Counted from the first letter of the stretch, positions 8,406 to 16,917 are shown. The stretch: DNA of 64,000 nucleotides from an uncultured Pelagibacteraceae bacterium (GCA_902632445.1 CACPCL010000001.1:62001-126000), one strand, 5' to 3'. Made by a program: numbers and translations. Notes: generated by a model from the sequence alone, not told the origin.

Positions 8406-8680
8406 TGGAGGTAAAAGGTACTAAATTTCAGCTGAAAGTATGGGCTTATTTGAAGAAAATACCTCGTGGAAGCGTAAAAACTTACTCTCAGGTGGCAAAA
8501 GCAATAGGAAAACCTCTTGCTGTGCGTGCTGTGGCCAATGCTATAGGAAAAAACCCTTACTCACCCAAAATACCGTGTCACCGAGTTATAAAAGCTGATG
8601 GTTCACTTGGAGGATATTCTGGCAAAGGTGGTGTTAAAACTAAGAGATTATTACTTAAAAATGAGGGTATAATCCTCTAG
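8405..8680 (+). CDS. ogt: Methylated-DNA--[protein]-cysteine S-methyltransferase, catalytic domain only
   Basis: A 91-residue protein that is just the C-terminal DNA-binding/active-site domain of O6-alkylguanine-DNA alkyltransferases. The acceptor Cys58 is in the PCHRV motif and the arginine finger Arg41 is in RAVANAIGKNP, so it should remove alkyl groups from guanine O6 by self-alkylation. It lacks the N-terminal domain found in Ada and in full-length Ogt. Alkyltransferase-like proteins of the same length have Trp in place of Cys; this one keeps Cys. It starts on the last base of the small membrane protein gene and is followed by the largest gap in the window. Confidence 0.88.
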   Translation: MEVKGTKFQLKVWAYLKKIPRGSVKTYSQVAKAIGKPLAVRAVANAIGKNPYSPKIPCHRVIKADGSLGGYSGKGGVKTKRLLLKNEGIIL

Positions 8681-9000
8681 AATTGTTATTTGACGGGCGA
8701 TCGGGTCTATTAGCCCTATTTTTTATTATTTTTTTATCCACACACCAATAGGTTGTACTTAAAAAGTATTAATCGCAAAAAAACAACTATATATGGCCGT
8801 TTAAACCATATATTCTAAAACTGCAAAGCTTGCTAAAATTAACCTTAAATACTTAGATTAAAAGGTTTTTTAAGTGTTATTTTAATTAATTACAGCTGAT
8901 TTTTACATTTATAAGCAATTTTTTAATTTATATAAATAATATTGACTTATATACTAATAATTTACTTTAATAATATATTGTAAATCATTGTTTTTATTAG
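8681..9000. other. Longest non-coding gap, several short inverted repeats
   Basis: This 320-base gap lies between two converging genes. I see no ORF with a plausible start and no tRNA. It holds three small dyads: GGGC/GCCC at 8695-8698 and 8713-8716 followed by a T-rich run; ATATATGG/CCATATAT at 8789-8796 and 8806-8813 around a GTTTAAAC palindrome; and AACCTT/AAGGTT at 8841-8846 and 8862-8867 followed by Ts. The first and third could be weak terminators for the two converging transcripts. A small RNA is possible but not demonstrated. Confidence 0.5.
8695..8736 (+). terminator. Possible Rho-independent terminator after the alkyltransferase gene
   Basis: A GGGC/GCCC stem (8695-8698 with 8713-8716; an alternative GGG/CCC pairing uses 8703-8705) is followed by a run that is almost all T (8717-8736). 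The stem is short and the loop long, so it is weak by textbook standards, but it is the only GC-rich dyad with a T tract behind this gene. Confidence 0.3.
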
Positions 9001-9606
9001 CTATTTTGTAGTATAAATTTGATAGCCCCTACTCCCTATTCTAAATGAATTCAACATAATACAATTTTTAAAAATTTTAGTCTTTTGAGAGCTTAAATTT
9101 ACAGAGATATAATAGACCTTTTTACCTGAAATAATATGGTTTTCTACCATATTGCCAAATAAATCTAAATGAAGTTGTTCATTTTTTATAGGATCATTAA
9201 TAAAATAACAATCAGAAACAATGGTTTTTTGCTTAGACTTAAAAAAATCTTCATTGTTTATCTTAACTTTTGGATCATCAGCAAAAATTTTTAAACACCG
9301 TTTATAAGCATCTTCAAATAATTCATAACCATAGTAATTGGCATTAAAGTGTTTTTTGAAAAAAAATATTACCCTACCGTTACCACATCCGATATCAGTA
9401 AAAGAATTAATTTTAAAATCTTTTATATCTTTTAACATCTTTACCAAGAAGAGGTATGGACAAGGTATAGTGTCAGTTGTTTTATCATTGTTTCTTATAT
9501 TTACTCCATTACCTTTATAGCCAGAAATTACATACAAAAACTCGTAAAATAATAATATAAAAATATAAAACTTATAAGAAATTATAAGATCAATTATTTT
9601 TTTCAT
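9001..9606 (-). CDS. Membrane-anchored class I SAM-dependent methyltransferase
   Basis: A 201-residue protein with one N-terminal hydrophobic helix (about 8-28) and a Rossmann methyltransferase core. Motif I reads FTDIGCGNGRVIFF near residues 69-82, and YYGYEL about ten residues later holds the acidic residue expected to bind the SAM ribose; INDP near 136-139 could be motif IV. The helix would tether the enzyme to the cytoplasmic face of the inner membrane. It is divergent from the GT-C protein at 9640. A TATAAT box lies 5 bases upstream of the start codon, implying an almost leaderless transcript. Substrate unknown; a lipid-linked or membrane substrate is possible given the anchor. Confidence 0.7.
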   Translation of the reverse strand: MKKIIDLIISYKFYIFILLFYEFLYVISGYKGNGVNIRNNDKTTDTIPCPYLFLVKMLKDIKDFKINSFTDIGCGNGRVIFFFKKHFNANYYGYELFEDAYKRCLKIFADDPKVKINNEDFFKSKQKTIVSDCYFINDPIKNEQLHLDLFGNMVENHIISGKKVYYISVNLSSQKTKIFKNCIMLNSFRIGSRGYQIYTTK

Positions 9607-9611
9607 GATAT

Positions 9612-9617
9612 ATTATA
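9612..9617 (-). promoter_or_regulatory. Consensus -10 box for the membrane-anchored methyltransferase
   Basis: On the minus strand the bases read TATAAT, a perfect sigma-70-type -10 element, ending 5 bases before the ATG at 9604-9606. Transcription would start at or within a base or two of the start codon. No good -35 box is visible at 17 bases. Confidence 0.4.
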
Positions 9618-9639
9618 GATCAAATTAGTTTTTTTTAAT

Positions 9640-11259
9640 ATGATAAACAAACTGTTAGAAAAAGAAAAGTATAGTTTTTTAATATTTATTATTTTCATTA
9701 TTATTGGAATATTAACATTTAAAGATTTTGGTCTTTCTATTGATGATGAGTATTACAGATCAAATGGGATTTTTTACAAGAATTTTATAAAAAGTTTTGT
9801 AAGTTTATTATCAAATCTTAATTTTTCTGACTTAGAAATACTTCAGAGAGAAATAGAGTCAAATTCACTACTAAATCACCCAGCTATATTTGAAACATTG
9901 CTGGCTTTTATTGCAGATTTATTTAAAATTTATGAAATTAAGAATATTTATGAATTATCTCACCTAATTAATTATTCAATTTATGTATTAAGTTTATACT
10001 TTTTTTATAAATTACTATGTAAAAGATACGATTCTAGAATTGTTGCGATTTCAGGAATAATTATTATTTTTTTAAGCCCAAGATTTTTTGCAGAGTCATT
10101 TTATAACTCAAGGGATATATTCTTTTTCTCATTATTCATTTTTAATATTTATGCTATTCAAAAGGTTATTTTAGAAAACAAAATCGGAAATATAATTTTT
10201 TATTCATTTACTGCTGCTCTTCTAATAAATGCTAAAATTCTTGGGATCATTCCTTTTTTAATTTTTATTATTATGTACAGTGTATATCTATTTGAAATTA
10301 ATAAAAATACATCAAAAAATATAAAAAATATTTTTATCATTTTAATTTTAACTTTTATATTTATAATTATCTTATGGCCATATTTATGGTTTGATCCAAT
10401 TAATAATTTTATTAAAGCTTTTACAGATATAATTGCTGCTCATAATAATCTATCAGTTATTACCTTATTTAATGGTGAGTACATATCTTCTACTGATACT
10501 CCTTGGTTTTATAGAATTTTATGGTTTTATTTAACTATTCCAGTGATAGTAGGTCTTTTTTTTACAATTGGATTTTCAATTATAATAGTTAATTTTGTTA
10601 AAAGAATTTTAGAATTAAACGATAAAAATCAAATAATTTGGAAAAATAATGAAGATTTTTATGATTTTTATCTTTTTTTTGTAGTAATTGCAGTTTGTTT
10701 TTTAACGATTAAATTTAATAATTCCCAATTTAATGGTTGGAGGCATCTATATTTTCTATATAGCGTGGTTATTTATTTTTCAATTTTTGCCTATAAATTA
10801 ATTTTGAATAATAAAAAAAAATTTTTAAAATATTTTTTAAATTCTATTATAATTATAAATATTTCATATAATTTAATATGGATTTTCAAAAATCACCCTC
10901 ATCAAAATAATTATTTTAATTTTATATCATTAAATTACGCTTTAAAAAAATTTGATTTAGATTATTGGGGTTTGTCCAATTATCATTCTCTTAAATTTAT
11001 CCTTAAAAACGATGAAAGAAATAAAATAAATATTTCCACAATAAGTTTCGCTGATTTAAATGTAAGTATCTTAAAACTAAACCCTAATGAAAAGAAACGT
11101 ATCAATATTACTTACAATCCAGCGGAGGCAGACTATTTGATAGATTCATATATGCCTAAATTGAGAAAAAATTTTAAAGTATCTCAAGATAAGTTTATAA
11201 GATTACACGATATTAAAGTAAATAAGACTTCTATTAATACTATTTATAAAAAAAAGTAG
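9640..11259 (+). CDS. Polytopic membrane glycosyltransferase, GT-C type (predicted)
   Basis: A 539-residue protein with roughly ten or more hydrophobic helices, the first at about 12-26, directly followed by LSIDDEYYR (33-40). An acidic pair in the first extracytoplasmic loop is the catalytic hallmark of GT-C enzymes such as GT39/ArnT, which transfer a sugar from a polyprenyl-phosphate donor on the periplasmic side. A later YNSRDIFFF segment near 132-140 and a soluble C-terminal tail (about 455-539) also fit that architecture. Specific family membership is inferred, not demonstrated. It heads a short plus-strand pair with the 88-aa membrane protein. The GT2 at 13107, which resembles dolichyl-phosphate mannose synthases, could supply its lipid-linked donor. 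Confidence 0.6.
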   Translation: MINKLLEKEKYSFLIFIIFIIIGILTFKDFGLSIDDEYYRSNGIFYKNFIKSFVSLLSNLNFSDLEILQREIESNSLLNHPAIFETLLAFIADLFKIYEIKNIYELSHLINYSIYVLSLYFFYKLLCKRYDSRIVAISGIIIIFLSPRFFAESFYNSRDIFFFSLFIFNIYAIQKVILENKIGNIIFYSFTAALLINAKILGIIPFLIFIIMYSVYLFEINKNTSKNIKNIFIILILTFIFIIILWPYLWFDPINNFIKAFTDIIAAHNNLSVITLFNGEYISSTDTPWFYRILWFYLTIPVIVGLFFTIGFSIIIVNFVKRILELNDKNQIIWKNNEDFYDFYLFFVVIAVCFLTIKFNNSQFNGWRHLYFLYSVVIYFSIFAYKLILNNKKKFLKYFLNSIIIINISYNLIWIFKNHPHQNNYFNFISLNYALKKFDLDYWGLSNYHSLKFILKNDERNKINISTISFADLNVSILKLNPNEKKRINITYNPAEADYLIDSYMPKLRKNFKVSQDKFIRLHDIKVNKTSINTIYKKK

Positions 11260-11292
11260 ATTAAAATAATATTATATAATATCACATTTAAA

Positions 11293-11559
11293 ATGAAACT
11301 TTTTATATATAAATCTTTAATAATTATATTTTTTTTATATATTTTGTTTGAACTCACAATAGGCTCTAGGCTAGATCAGTTAAAAGATCAAATCACGTTT
11401 ATTAATGATCAAAAAAAAAGAATTGAAATTAAAGAAAAAATTCTTGATGAAATGGAAAAAGGAACTGAAAAGGAAAATTATTTTAATGATAAAGAGAGAG
11501 AAATTATTTCTAATTTTATAAATAAGATTTTAAAGGAATTAAAAATAAATTCTAATTAA
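11293..11559 (+). CDS. Small single-pass membrane protein with coiled-coil-like tail
   Basis: An 88-residue protein with one N-terminal hydrophobic helix (about 5-23) followed by a strongly charged helical segment (about 28-65), rich in Lys and Glu with a spacing suggestive of a coiled coil. No domain recognised. It follows the GT-C gene by 33 bases and its 3' end overlaps the converging aminotransferase gene by 8 bases. It could be an accessory subunit of the membrane transferase, but only position suggests this. Confidence 0.55.
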   Translation: MKLFIYKSLIIIFFLYILFELTIGSRLDQLKDQITFINDQKKRIEIKEKILDEMEKGTEKENYFNDKEREIISNFINKILKELKINSN

Positions 11560-12706
11560 TGATTTTATTTACTTTATCTGATACAATATCTATTTCTTTG
11601 TTTGTTATACCAAGGCCAGAAGGAATATAGAATCCCTTATTTGCTAAGTATTCTGAGTTTGGAAGTTGTAATTTTTTTGGAAAAATTTTCTTTTTAATAA
11701 ATATCTTTTGTTTATGCATCGGATAGAAAAAATTTCTAGTTTGTACATTACTTTCTAGCAATTTCTTTGTTACCTCATCACGACTTAATTTATAGTTTTT
11801 TTTAAGCAATATACCGTATACCCAAAATATATTTTTAGCATAAGATTTTTTTAAATCTTGTAAAATTATATTCTTATTTGATTTTAAATTTTTGTAATAT
11901 CTTTTACCAATTTCAATTTTTCGTCTAATGATCCAATTTATATTTTTTAATTGTCCTAGTCCTAATGCAGCTTGTATGTTAGTAAAGCGATAATTCCATC
12001 CTATATCATCGTGATTAAATCTATTCCCAACTGTATTAAAACATAAATTTCTTAAAGATTTACACTTTTCATAAATTTTTTTATCATTAGTAAGTATCAT
12101 ACCTCCCTCACCTGTTGTTATATGTTTATTAGCATAAAAACTAAATGTACTAATTTGTCCAAAACTTCCACATATTTTATTATTATATTTTTGACCAATC
12201 ATTTCAGCAGAATCTTCTATAACGTAGATTCCTTTTTTATTCGCAATCTTTAAAATTTTTTTCATATTCACAGGAAATCCGTAAATATGTGTGATGATAA
12301 TCCCTTTAGTTTTTTTATTAATTTTTTTTAAAACTTGATCAACATCCATGTTCCAATTATCTAAATCACTGTCGACAAGAACAGGTTTTAACCCATTTTT
12401 TATGACACAAAGGGCCGTAGAAATTATAGAAAACGTAGGCACTATTATTTCATCACCTTCTTTAAAATTTAAAGATTTAATAGCTATTTCTAAAGCTGCT
12501 GTACCATTTGATACCGCAACACCAAATTTTCTTTTATTATATTTAGCAAATATATTCTCAAATTTTTTTACATAGGGACCTTCTGATGAAATCCATCCAG
12601 TTTTTAAGCAATCATTAACGAATTTTTTTTCTGTGCCAAAGATTTTTGGTTTGTTAACAGGAATAAATTTATTTTTTGATTTGAATTTCAGACTCATTTG
12701 TTTCAT
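11552..12706 (-). CDS. DegT/DnrJ/EryC1-family sugar aminotransferase, probable GDP-perosamine synthase
   Basis: A 384-residue PLP-dependent aminotransferase that would convert a 4-keto-6-deoxy nucleotide sugar to the 4-amino sugar. The PLP lysine is Lys194 in FSFYANKHITTGEGGM, Asp165 in VIEDSAE binds the pyridine nitrogen and the phosphate loop is SNGTA at 66-70. The segment around Lys194 and the following IGWNYRFTNIQAALGLGQL closely resemble GDP-perosamine synthases (RfbE/Per), and a gmd-type gene lies three genes upstream, so GDP-perosamine is the best product guess. The first 38 bases overlap the cupin gene; Met4 is an alternative start. Related enzymes make other amino sugars, so the product is an inference. 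Confidence 0.85.
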   Translation of the reverse strand: MKQMSLKFKSKNKFIPVNKPKIFGTEKKFVNDCLKTGWISSEGPYVKKFENIFAKYNKRKFGVAVSNGTAALEIAIKSLNFKEGDEIIVPTFSIISTALCVIKNGLKPVLVDSDLDNWNMDVDQVLKKINKKTKGIIITHIYGFPVNMKKILKIANKKGIYVIEDSAEMIGQKYNNKICGSFGQISTFSFYANKHITTGEGGMILTNDKKIYEKCKSLRNLCFNTVGNRFNHDDIGWNYRFTNIQAALGLGQLKNINWIIRRKIEIGKRYYKNLKSNKNIILQDLKKSYAKNIFWVYGILLKKNYKLSRDEVTKKLLESNVQTRNFFYPMHKQKIFIKKKIFPKKLQLPNSEYLANKGFYIPSGLGITNKEIDIVSDKVNKIIN

Positions 12707-13103
12707 TAAATTTAACTTTATCTAATTTAGTAATATAAGGGCCTTGCTTAATTTCAATCATCTGAACATCTTTTAGTACTTTGAAGCCATGAGCACCATG
12801 GACTAGCATTATAATATCTTTTTCTTTTAAAACTTTACTAAAAAGATATTTTTTTTTCGTGTTGTAAAAATCAACTCTTAACTTTCCTTTTAAAATAAGT
12901 ATCACTTCTGATGTATATATTAATTTACGTGTCTGACTTTTATGTATATGGGGCTTAATAATATGATTTTTTTTATGATTCATATAGCCGAATTGTTGAA
13001 TATCTTTGTTTTCAGTAAAAAAAGTAATTCCTTTTCTATTTCTGTACTTTCCTCTTACAATAAGAGCGAAGAGTTTTTTTTTATGTTTTATTTTTTCAAT
13101 CAC
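12669..13103 (-). CDS. Cupin-fold protein of sugar biosynthesis cluster
   Basis: A 144-residue single-domain protein with a cupin core: a histidine pair His52-x-His54 in IIKPHIHKSQ, Glu66 in TSEVILILKGKLRVDFY and a C-terminal strand region HGAHGFKVLKDVQMIEIKQG. Similar cupins sit in deoxysugar and polysaccharide clusters, some as sugar isomerases (WxcM/FdtA-like) and others of unknown function. It overlaps the downstream aminotransferase by 38 bases and follows the GT2 gene by 3, so it belongs to the same operon. The exact reaction cannot be given. Confidence 0.65.
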   Translation of the reverse strand: MIEKIKHKKKLFALIVRGKYRNRKGITFFTENKDIQQFGYMNHKKNHIIKPHIHKSQTRKLIYTSEVILILKGKLRVDFYNTKKKYLFSKVLKEKDIIMLVHGAHGFKVLKDVQMIEIKQGPYITKLDKVKFNETNESEIQIKK

Positions 13104-13106
13104 AAA

Positions 13107-13823
13107 TTAATCTCTTCTTATTTTTGTTAATAAAACTCTCAAAAAGTAAAAAAAACCTAGGACAAAAAATCTTAATAAATTTGGTGAAGTTTTTGTATTA
13201 CCTTCATCATCGTCAGGTTTTTGTTTGTAGGGAATTTCTTTAATAGAAAATCCTTTTTTAATTACAGAATACAAAAATTCTATGAAAAAATCACCATGAC
13301 CATATCCTAATAAAGTAGTTTCATTTAAGACTTCTCTTTTCATAATAAAAATTGAACTTGTATAATCTTTTATTTTGTTACTTAAGATAACTCTACAAAA
13401 GAAATTGATCAGCTTACTACAAAAAACTCTTATAAATATTCTATCATCAGAACCTCCATCAATATATCTCGATAAAAGTATTAAGTCATGTTGTTTGAGT
13501 AAGTCGATCATCTTTGGGAAAGTAGATGATAGCTCACCCATATTAGTGTCTATCCATCCGATATTTTCACCCTCAGACTCTAAAATTGCCCTTTGAAAAG
13601 CCGATCCAAGTCCTTTTGCCTTTTGTCTACTTATTAATTTAATCTTACATTTAGTCTGAAGATTTTGAATAATTGATAAAGTATCATCTTTTGAAGCATC
13701 ATCTACAATTATTATTTCTAAATCAGGTACAAATTTTTGAATATTTAAAACTGTATCTTTAATATATTTGGACTCATTAAATGTACATAATAGAATCGAA
13801 TTTTTAATCATTATTTTTTTCAA
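13107..13823 (-). CDS. Glycosyltransferase family 2, dolichyl-phosphate-mannose-synthase-like
   Basis: A 238-residue GT-A glycosyltransferase. The nucleotide-binding strand ends in EIIIVDDASKDDT (36-48), KAKGLGSAFQRAI (68-80) is the DPM-type segment, and the metal-binding DxD appears as IDTNMGE with Asp92-Thr-Asn94, an Asn in place of the second Asp. A hydrophobic C-terminal stretch (about 215-233) could be a membrane helix. The closest known pattern is polyprenyl-phosphate mannosyl/glucosyl transferases, which load a lipid carrier for GT-C enzymes such as that at 9640. It overlaps the gmd-like gene by 20 bases from the first ATG, or 8 bases from Met5. Confidence 0.78.
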   Translation of the reverse strand: MKKIMIKNSILLCTFNESKYIKDTVLNIQKFVPDLEIIIVDDASKDDTLSIIQNLQTKCKIKLISRQKAKGLGSAFQRAILESEGENIGWIDTNMGELSSTFPKMIDLLKQHDLILLSRYIDGGSDDRIFIRVFCSKLINFFCRVILSNKIKDYTSSIFIMKREVLNETTLLGYGHGDFFIEFLYSVIKKGFSIKEIPYKQKPDDDEGNTKTSPNLLRFFVLGFFYFLRVLLTKIRRD

Positions 13824-14778
13824 GCTTTAAATCATTTTCCATCATAATTTTAATAAGCTGATCTAGATTTGTTTTAATTTTAAAATTAAATATCTTCTTA
13901 GCTTTTCGCGTATCAGCTACAAGTGTCTTGTTTTTGTTTTTCCTAATCAATTTTTTATCAATAAAAACGTACTTTTTATAATTTAAACCTACATAATCAA
14001 AAGATTTTTTTACAAAGTATTTTATTGAGTAGGCTTTACCTGAACCAATTACAAAGAAGTCAGGTTTTTTAAGTTGAGTTAATTTATATGATGCCTCAAC
14101 ATAATCACGAGCATAACCCCAATCTATTTTTGTATTCAAATCACCCAAATAAAGTTTTTTTTGTTTTCCATAAAATATTTTAGCAACAGACTTAGTTATT
14201 TTTCTTGTAACATATTCTGAAGTTCTTCTTTCAGACTCATGATTAAAAAAAATTCCTCCATAAATTTTTAGATTAAAAACATTTTTATAAAACTCACAAA
14301 TATGAAAAGCGCTAGCTTTACTTAATGCATAAATACTTAGCGGTGCAAATTTTTCTTTTTCATTTAATTTTTTTTTTGAAATGTTTCCATACATGTTAGA
14401 GGTAAATGGTTGAAAGTATTTTATTTTTGGGTTTATATTTTTTATTGTTTCTAAGATTTTTAAAACAGATGAAGCTGTTACATTAAACGAGTATGAGGGT
14501 ATTTGATAACTCCATCTTACATGATCTTGATCAGCAAAGTTATATATTTCATTTGGCTTTATTTGTTTAATGGCTCTTTCTATTGAAAATATGTCAAGAA
14601 TGTCTCCGTTAATAATTTTGAAATTTTTTCTTTTAATAAAGTTTTTTAAATTATTATAGTTTCTATTAGAAGATTTTCTTAGCAATCCATAGACTTCTAC
14701 GTTTTTATTAATTAGATATTCTGCTAATAGTGATCCGTCTTGTCCACTAATACCAAGTATTAAAATTTTTTTTTTCAT
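13804..14778 (-). CDS. gmd: GDP-mannose 4,6-dehydratase-like SDR enzyme
   Basis: A 324-residue extended short-chain dehydrogenase. The NADP loop reads LGISGQDGSLLAEYL (8-22) with the GxxGQDG form typical of Gmd, the catalytic pair is Tyr150 and Lys154 in SIYALSK, with SNMYG at 127-131, and the segment NHESERRTSEYVTRKI (179-194) corresponds to NHESPRRG..FVTRKI of Gmd. It should convert GDP-mannose to GDP-4-keto-6-deoxymannose. The segment FADQDHVRWSYQIP differs from the family's AAQSHV.VSF..P in several residues, so the substrate may be a related GDP sugar. ManC at 52853 would provide GDP-mannose and the DegT enzyme at 11552 would use the product. Confidence 0.8.
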   Translation of the reverse strand: MKKKILILGISGQDGSLLAEYLINKNVEVYGLLRKSSNRNYNNLKNFIKRKNFKIINGDILDIFSIERAIKQIKPNEIYNFADQDHVRWSYQIPSYSFNVTASSVLKILETIKNINPKIKYFQPFTSNMYGNISKKKLNEKEKFAPLSIYALSKASAFHICEFYKNVFNLKIYGGIFFNHESERRTSEYVTRKITKSVAKIFYGKQKKLYLGDLNTKIDWGYARDYVEASYKLTQLKKPDFFVIGSGKAYSIKYFVKKSFDYVGLNYKKYVFIDKKLIRKNKNKTLVADTRKAKKIFNFKIKTNLDQLIKIMMENDLKLEKNND

Positions 14779-14785
14779 TACTATT

Positions 14786-16006
14786 TTATTTTATTATTCG
14801 TAAATTTGGAAAAGGTACAATAAATTTTCCACCTTTTTTTAACCAATTACTCTCTCTTTTTTTAAATTCTTTAATAAATCCCCATGGAGTGACTAAAAAA
14901 TAATCTGGATTTAGTTCTCTTGCTTTATTTTCACTTATTATTTTAATTCCAGAGCCAACGGTGTATTTCCCCCATTTTTCAGAACTTCTTTCAGCTGCAT
15001 ATGGAATTGAAGAGTGATTAAGATTATAATATTGGAGAAGAGTATTACCTTTAGTTGAAGCTCCATAGAGGTAAATTTTTTTTCCCTTTTTTCGCTCTTG
15101 TTTTATAAAATTAATCATTTGTTCTCTATTTTTTTTGGCTCTTTTAATAAATTTTTTCATCATCGATAATATATTTTCTTTGTTTAACTTAATGCTTCCC
15201 CTTAATAATTTTCTACAATATATTCTGTAACTACCTCCATTAATGTCATTTTCTTCTATTTTGAATATTTCTAATCCATTTCTTTCAAACAAATATTTTA
15301 ATGATTTCAGTGAATAGAACTCTATGTGTTCATGGCATATATTTCCAATGTCATTTTTATCTATCATAGACTTTAAACACATAAGTTGAGCAACAAATAT
15401 CCCATCATCATGTAACGCAAGCGCTGCGTCATTTATAAACTTATTTGGATCTTCTAAATCATAAAACATTCCAATTGCAGTAATAATTTTTGGTTTTTTT
15501 AAATTATTTTTTTTTATTATTTTAAGAAAATTATCGTAAGACCAAAAATTATCTAATACGAATTTACAATTTTTTTTAAGACTTTTTGTTAAATTTTTAG
15601 CAGGTTCGCAACCAATAGTAGTGTAATTTTTTTTATAATATTTTAAAAGAGTGCCATCATTTGCACCGATATCTAAAACTGTATCCTTTTTTTTTATTTT
15701 TACATATTTTAAACTTGATAAATATAGCTCTTTTAAACCATCCCTCATAGTTTTAGTTACCCCAGATTTATACCAATAAAATCTTCGGTACATTAATTCT
15801 TGAGGGGCTATATGCGATAGTTGAATTAGAGAACAATTCGAACAATACAATAAATTAAGTGGGCATCTAATATTACCTTTTTTAATATTTTTTTTATTAA
15901 CAAAATTACTTACATAAAAATTACCTAAGTAAAATAATTTTTTAAGTTTTTTGTTTGCGCATAATAAACATTTATTAATTCTTTTATTTCTTAATTTTTT
16001 AATCAT
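14786..16006 (-). CDS. Sugar C-methyltransferase-like protein with N-terminal zinc-binding motif
   Basis: A 406-residue three-part protein in the style of NDP-hexose C-methyltransferases. The N-terminal part has Cys13-x-x-Cys16 and Cys55-x-x-Cys58 with a further Cys48, a zinc site; the middle is a SAM-binding domain with VLDIGANDGTLL at about 110-121; the C-terminal third (YLYGASTKGNTLLQYY onwards) is the family's second Rossmann-like domain. The His-rich ICHEHIEFYS segment matches the proposed active-site region of this family. It would add a methyl group to carbon of a keto-deoxysugar, a step compatible with the neighbouring dehydratase product. It precedes gmd by 7 bases and follows the AEC transporter gene by 8. 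Confidence 0.8.
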   Translation of the reverse strand: MIKKLRNKRINKCLLCANKKLKKLFYLGNFYVSNFVNKKNIKKGNIRCPLNLLYCSNCSLIQLSHIAPQELMYRRFYWYKSGVTKTMRDGLKELYLSSLKYVKIKKKDTVLDIGANDGTLLKYYKKNYTTIGCEPAKNLTKSLKKNCKFVLDNFWSYDNFLKIIKKNNLKKPKIITAIGMFYDLEDPNKFINDAALALHDDGIFVAQLMCLKSMIDKNDIGNICHEHIEFYSLKSLKYLFERNGLEIFKIEENDINGGSYRIYCRKLLRGSIKLNKENILSMMKKFIKRAKKNREQMINFIKQERKKGKKIYLYGASTKGNTLLQYYNLNHSSIPYAAERSSEKWGKYTVGSGIKIISENKARELNPDYFLVTPWGFIKEFKKRESNWLKKGGKFIVPFPNLRIIK

Positions 16007-16014
16007 ATTTATAA

Positions 16015-16917
16015 TTATACAAAATATTTAAGTGAAAAAAATACTACTATCGGTATAGTAATAAATGACATTAATGTAGAAGAGACTATAACACTCGCGA
16101 TATTATCTACAACTTTTTTTTCTGAGTACATGGATCCAACTAAATATGTTAAAACTGCGCTTGGCATACATGATTGTATTAGTAAAACTCCTGCGGGATA
16201 TCCACTTAAATCTAAAATTTTTATAAAATAAAAACCTATTATTGGACCGACAATCACTCTCACTGCACCAAGTATAGAAGCATGTGTCCAAGATACTACT
16301 TTAAGCCTCGAAAGTGCTACTCCTAAAGACATCAAAACAAGAAAAATTGTTGCATAAGTTAAAAGAAATGTTGTGTTTTCAATGTAGCCAGGAACATTCC
16401 AATTAAAATATAGTACGATTACTGCAGCTATAATGCCGTAAATAGGCATATTTTTTATTAGGATTTTCAACGAGAAACTTTTTTTGGCTAAGAGAACTCC
16501 AAGTGTAAAGTGTAAAAGAATTATTACTGATGCTATTGCGGAAGCGACCCCTAAACCAGCATTTCCATAAGCAAATAAACATATAGGAATACCCATATTT
16601 CCAGTGTTGGGGAGGATAAGTGGAGGTAATTCACTTACTATGTCTTTCTTTAAAATAAGTAAAAAAATTATTCCCACAATTGAAAAACCGGTAATTATCA
16701 CGAATGAATATATAAAGTATTCAACAAAAGTATTTAAAGATACGCCGGTTGATGTAATTGTATAAAATATCATCGCAGGTGTTCCAATATTACCTGCAAA
16801 ATTAGTTATAAAATTAGTATCAAAATTTGAATCTTTTTTTCCTATATAATAACCTATACCAATTACAAAAAAGACAGGAAATAAAACATCGACGAGTTTA
16901 ATATAGAGATCCATCAA
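16015..16917 (-). CDS. AEC-family transporter (auxin efflux carrier-like)
   Basis: A 300-residue inner-membrane protein with about ten hydrophobic helices in two repeats, as in the AEC family of organic-acid or amino-acid related permeases. Recognisable segments are the NTGNMGIPICLFAYG turn in the first half (104-118) and QSCMPSAVLTYLVGSMY in the second, which in this family form the crossover helices. Transported substrate cannot be deduced. The start overlaps the SbmA-like gene by 4 bases (ATGA). It marks the end of the polysaccharide genes; whether it belongs to them is doubtful. Confidence 0.8.
   Translation of the reverse strand: MMDLYIKLVDVLFPVFFVIGIGYYIGKKDSNFDTNFITNFAGNIGTPAMIFYTITSTGVSLNTFVEYFIYSFVIITGFSIVGIIFLLILKKDIVSELPPLILPNTGNMGIPICLFAYGNAGLGVASAIASVIILLHFTLGVLLAKKSFSLKILIKNMPIYGIIAAVIVLYFNWNVPGYIENTTFLLTYATIFLVLMSLGVALSRLKVVSWTHASILGAVRVIVGPIIGFYFIKILDLSGYPAGVLLIQSCMPSAVLTYLVGSMYSEKKVVDNIASVIVSSTLMSFITIPIVVFFSLKYFV

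Noticed and set aside
2564-16006. A prophage or integrative element covering the polysaccharide region
   Set aside because: Apart from the recombinase there are no phage structural, replication or conjugation genes and no direct repeats visible at the edges; gene content is glycan biosynthesis.
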